Origin: Gammaproteobacteria bacterium
GTDB taxonomy: Bacteria; Pseudomonadota; Gammaproteobacteria; Steroidobacterales; Steroidobacteraceae
Assembly: GCA_030039615.1 (NCBI GenBank)
Contig: JASHVF010000173.1
Location: forward strand, 1 to 7,745
DNA: 7,745 bases
Direction of reading: 5' to 3'
Within the stretch, counting starts at the first letter, position 1, and every line of letters begins with the position of its first letter. This document shows, piece after piece, positions 5,352 through 7,745 of this stretch. The notes under the pieces were generated by a model. That model did no database searches and had not been told where the DNA came from. It was given only the letters and a program-made list of their open reading frames with translations. A program made the translations under genes and the position numbers.

Positions 5352-7745
5352 TCAGGGACAGGCGGTCGAGGCGGCGTCGATGCCGGCCTCGCGGGCACGC
5401 TTGCAGAAGGCCGTCACCCGGGTCGTCCTGAGAGCGTTCCAGTCCGCGAGCTGCGCGCCGAGCCGCGCGTGCATGCCGGCGTAGGTGTCGATCTCCTGCT
5501 GGTTGGGTGCGGTGTCGGCGTCGTCGAGCAGCTGGCTGAACGAATAGATCTGCTCGTTCAGCATGCCGGGGTAATTGAGGTTGGCTTCCGAGCCCTTGAT
5601 GTTGACCTGCATCAGCACGCCCTCGATCTGCGCAGCGCGCGCGAGCAGCGCTGCGCCGTCGGCCTCGAGTGCCCTGGCCCCCGGCCTGCCCCTGGCCTGC
5701 TCCGCGACCGCCGCCACACTCGACCTGAGGCTGCGGATCTCGTTGACCGCGCGATGCAGCGCGTCCTGATCGTGGTAGACCTCGATGCCGAGAGCGAATT
5801 TCTGCGTGAGCCCGGCGAGCGAGCCGTGATCGCGCGGGTCGGCGGCGACGGTGAGCGGCGCGGTCTGCGTTTGTCCCGCAAGCCCGAGCCGCAGCGTGTA
5901 CGCGCCCGGCAGCACGATCGGTCCGCGCGGCGCCACTCCGGCGTAGAACGCGCCGGGAATCTGCGCCGGATCGTCATAGCGCAGATCCCAGACGAAGCGG
6001 TTCATCCCCCGGGCCGCCGGCAAGGTGTCGGTCGGTTGAATCAGATCGGGCCACTCCGGCGGCTGCGCCGCACCCTTGCCCTTGACGCTCGAGAGGTGGC
6101 GCACGACGGCACCTGCGGGGTCGACGATCTCGAGGGTGAGCGGGCCGCTCGGCTCGGCCGCGAGGTAGTAGTCGATGAGAATGCCCGCCGGCGGGTTCTG
6201 CCCCGAGGGCGGACGCCGGTCGACGGCGTCAGGATAGTAGAGGCGATAGCCGGTCTCGGGAGTGTACAGATAGACGCGCGCTGCCGCCGCCGCGGCCACC
6301 TGGCGCAGCGGCGTCACGTCGTCGAGGATCCAGAAGGAGCGCCCGTGGGTGGCGATCGCCAGATCGTTGCCGTTCACGACCAGGTCGTGCACCGGCGAGC
6401 GCGGCAGATTGAGCTGCAGGCTCTGCCAATGCTGCCCGGCGTCGAAGGAGACGAACACGCCGGTCTCGGTGGCGGCATACAGCAGGTCGCGCCTGACCGA
6501 ATCCTCGCGCACCGCGTGCACGAACGATCCCTGCGGCAGTCCCGAGTCGAGGCGCGCCCAGCTGCGCCCGGCGTCGTGCGTCGCGAAGACATACGGCCTG
6601 ATGTCGTCGAGCTTGTGACGGTCGACGGCCACGTAGGCCGTACCCGCGTCGTAGCGCGAGGGCTCGATCATGCTGTTCGTGCTCCACGCGGGCATGGCGG
6701 GCGGAGTGACCAGCGCCCAGCTGCCGCCGTCGTCGCCCGTGAGCTGGATCAGGCCGTCGTCGGTTCCGACCCAGATCATGCCCTTGCGCAGCGGTGACTC
6801 CGCGATCGCAAAGATCGTGTCGTAGTACTCGACGCTGGTGATGTCCTTGGTGATGGGTCCGCCCGAGGCTTCCTGCTTCGATTTGTCGTTGCGTGTCAGG
6901 TCCGGGCTGATCGCGCTCCAGCTCGCGCCGCGGTTGCTGGTCTTGTAGAGCCGCTCCATGCCGTAGTAGAGCGTATCGGGGTCGAACGGCGACATGCTGA
7001 GCGGCGAGGTCCAGTTGAAGCGGTGCTCGAGGTCCTTGGCGGCGTGCCCCGAAGCGTCCACCGGCCACACGGGAATCAGCTGCTGCTGCATGTTGTGACG
7101 GTCGAGGCGACCGATGAAGTTTTCGCTGCTGCCGTAGGTGATGTTGGCATCGCGCGGGTCGGCGATCACGAAGCCGCACTCGCCGCCGGCCACGTCGTAA
7201 TAGTCGCGCTCCACGATCGCCCCTGCATCGTCCATGCTGGCGATGCCGATGCTGCTGTTGTCCTGCTGCGCGCCGTAGAGATAGTACGGAAAGCGGTTGT
7301 CGACCGAGACATGGTAGAACTGCGCGGTCGGCTGGTTCGCCTGGGTGGTCCAGCTGCGGCCGTGATCGAAGGAGATCGAGGCGCCGCCGTCGCTCGACTC
7401 GATGATGCGGTCCGGGTCGTCCGGATCGATCCACAGGCCGTGATGATCGCCGTGGCGCGCCGGCAGCAGCTCGAAGCTCCTGCCGCCGTCGGTCGAGCGG
7501 AACAGCCCGGTGTTCGCCGCGTACACCGTGTCGGCGTGCTTCGGGTCGGCGAGCACGGTGGAGAAGTACCAGGCGCGCTGCGTCAGCCGTCCGTCGTCGC
7601 TGACGCGCGTCCAGTGCCCGCCGCCGTCGTCGGAGCGGAACAACCCGCCGTCGTGCGCCTCGATCATCGCGTAGATGCGCCGCGAGTCGGCGCCCGACAC
7701 CGAGACGTGGATGCGGCCGAGAATCCCCGTGGGCAAGCCGTTACC
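5352..7745 (-). CDS. VPS10/sortilin-like BNR-repeat beta-propeller protein (5' end cut by right edge)
   Basis: The visible 797 residues are the C-terminal part of a large, probably exported protein. Seven Asp-box (BNR) repeats of the form S-x-D-x-G-x-x-W/F start near visible residues 38, 84, 125, 270, 336, 389 and 433, for example SDDGGGHW, STDGGRSF and SFDAGQHW. They mark the blades of a beta-propeller like those of VPS10/sortilin and sialidases. After the propeller, from about 485, come RLYYPDAVDRRPPSGQNPPAG and a beta-rich domain with GMNRFVWDLRY, typical of this bacterial family. A helical region follows from about 650 to the end, with two cysteines near the C-terminus. The frame is open to the edge (GNGLPTGILGRIHVSVSGAD), which matches the middle of family members, so the signal peptide and first blades lie outside the window. 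Relatives are often labelled 'glycosyl hydrolase', but no sialidase catalytic set is seen; a binding or scaffold role is as likely. It is convergent with the DUF1275 gene. Confidence 0.85.
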   Translation of the reverse strand, partial: GNGLPTGILGRIHVSVSGADSRRIYAMIEAHDGGLFRSDDGGGHWTRVSDDGRLTQRAWYFSTVLADPKHADTVYAANTGLFRSTDGGRSFELLPARHGDHHGLWIDPDDPDRIIESSDGGASISFDHGRSWTTQANQPTAQFYHVSVDNRFPYYLYGAQQDNSSIGIASMDDAGAIVERDYYDVAGGECGFVIADPRDANITYGSSENFIGRLDRHNMQQQLIPVWPVDASGHAAKDLEHRFNWTSPLSMSPFDPDTLYYGMERLYKTSNRGASWSAISPDLTRNDKSKQEASGGPITKDITSVEYYDTIFAIAESPLRKGMIWVGTDDGLIQLTGDDGGSWALVTPPAMPAWSTNSMIEPSRYDAGTAYVAVDRHKLDDIRPYVFATHDAGRSWARLDSGLPQGSFVHAVREDSVRRDLLYAATETGVFVSFDAGQHWQSLQLNLPRSPVHDLVVNGNDLAIATHGRSFWILDDVTPLRQVAAAAAARVYLYTPETGYRLYYPDAVDRRPPSGQNPPAGILIDYYLAAEPSGPLTLEIVDPAGAVVRHLSSVKGKGAAQPPEWPDLIQPTDTLPAARGMNRFVWDLRYDDPAQIPGAFYAGVAPRGPIVLPGAYTLRLGLAGQTQTAPLTVAADPRDHGSLAGLTQKFALGIEVYHDQDALHRAVNEIRSLRSSVAAVAEQARGRPGARALEADGAALLARAAQIEGVLMQVNIKGSEANLNYPGMLNEQIYSFSQLLDDADTAPNQQEIDTYAGMHARLGAQLADWNALRTTRVTAFCKRAREAGIDAASTACP

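Noticed and set aside
5469..6797. Plus-strand open frame of 442 codons inside the VPS10-like gene
   Set aside because: Arg/Val/Gly-rich shadow of the opposite strand, which carries repeated Asp boxes and a coherent fold.
5352..7745. Naming the VPS10-like protein as a glycosyl hydrolase or sialidase
   Set aside because: Asp boxes are structural and do not show catalysis; no catalytic residue set was recognised in the visible part.

Overview
The window is GC-rich and densely coding. The genes look like those of a gammaproteobacterium, possibly near the Steroidobacteraceae, Nevskiales or Xanthomonadales: there is a DusA-type tRNA dihydrouridine synthase, an UrcA-family secreted protein, a TatT-type lipoprotein, and a large VPS10/BNR-repeat protein. 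This taxonomic reading is an inference from gene content and base composition; there is no rRNA or other marker to confirm it. No tRNA, rRNA, CRISPR array, insertion sequence or phage gene was seen.

Layout, left to right. (1) The 5' end of dusA on the minus strand is cut by the left edge. (2) A divergent spacer of about 200 bases leads to a small secreted UrcA-family gene on the plus strand. (3) Convergent to it is a large minus-strand gene for an RND/MMPL-type membrane transporter of 760 residues. (4) A 61-base divergent spacer separates it from a compact plus-strand cluster of three genes: a PhnD-like periplasmic-binding-fold protein, a TatT-like TPR lipoprotein whose GTG start overlaps the previous stop (GTGA), and a DUF1275/YoaK-type membrane protein 15 bases further on. 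(5) Convergent to this cluster, and cut by the right edge, is a minus-strand gene for a VPS10/sortilin-like beta-propeller protein with seven recognisable Asp-box repeats.

How the genes may work together. The middle of the window is the most interesting part. A solute-binding-fold protein is translationally coupled to a lipoprotein of the family that partners TRAP-transporter binding proteins, yet no ABC or TRAP permease is present. The only large transporter next to them is the divergently transcribed MMPL protein. A tentative reading is an envelope trafficking module for a hydrophobic or acidic ligand, made of binding protein, TPR lipoprotein and RND-type pump. The sequence does not prove this. 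The flanking genes (dusA, the UrcA gene and the VPS10-like gene) look functionally unrelated to it.
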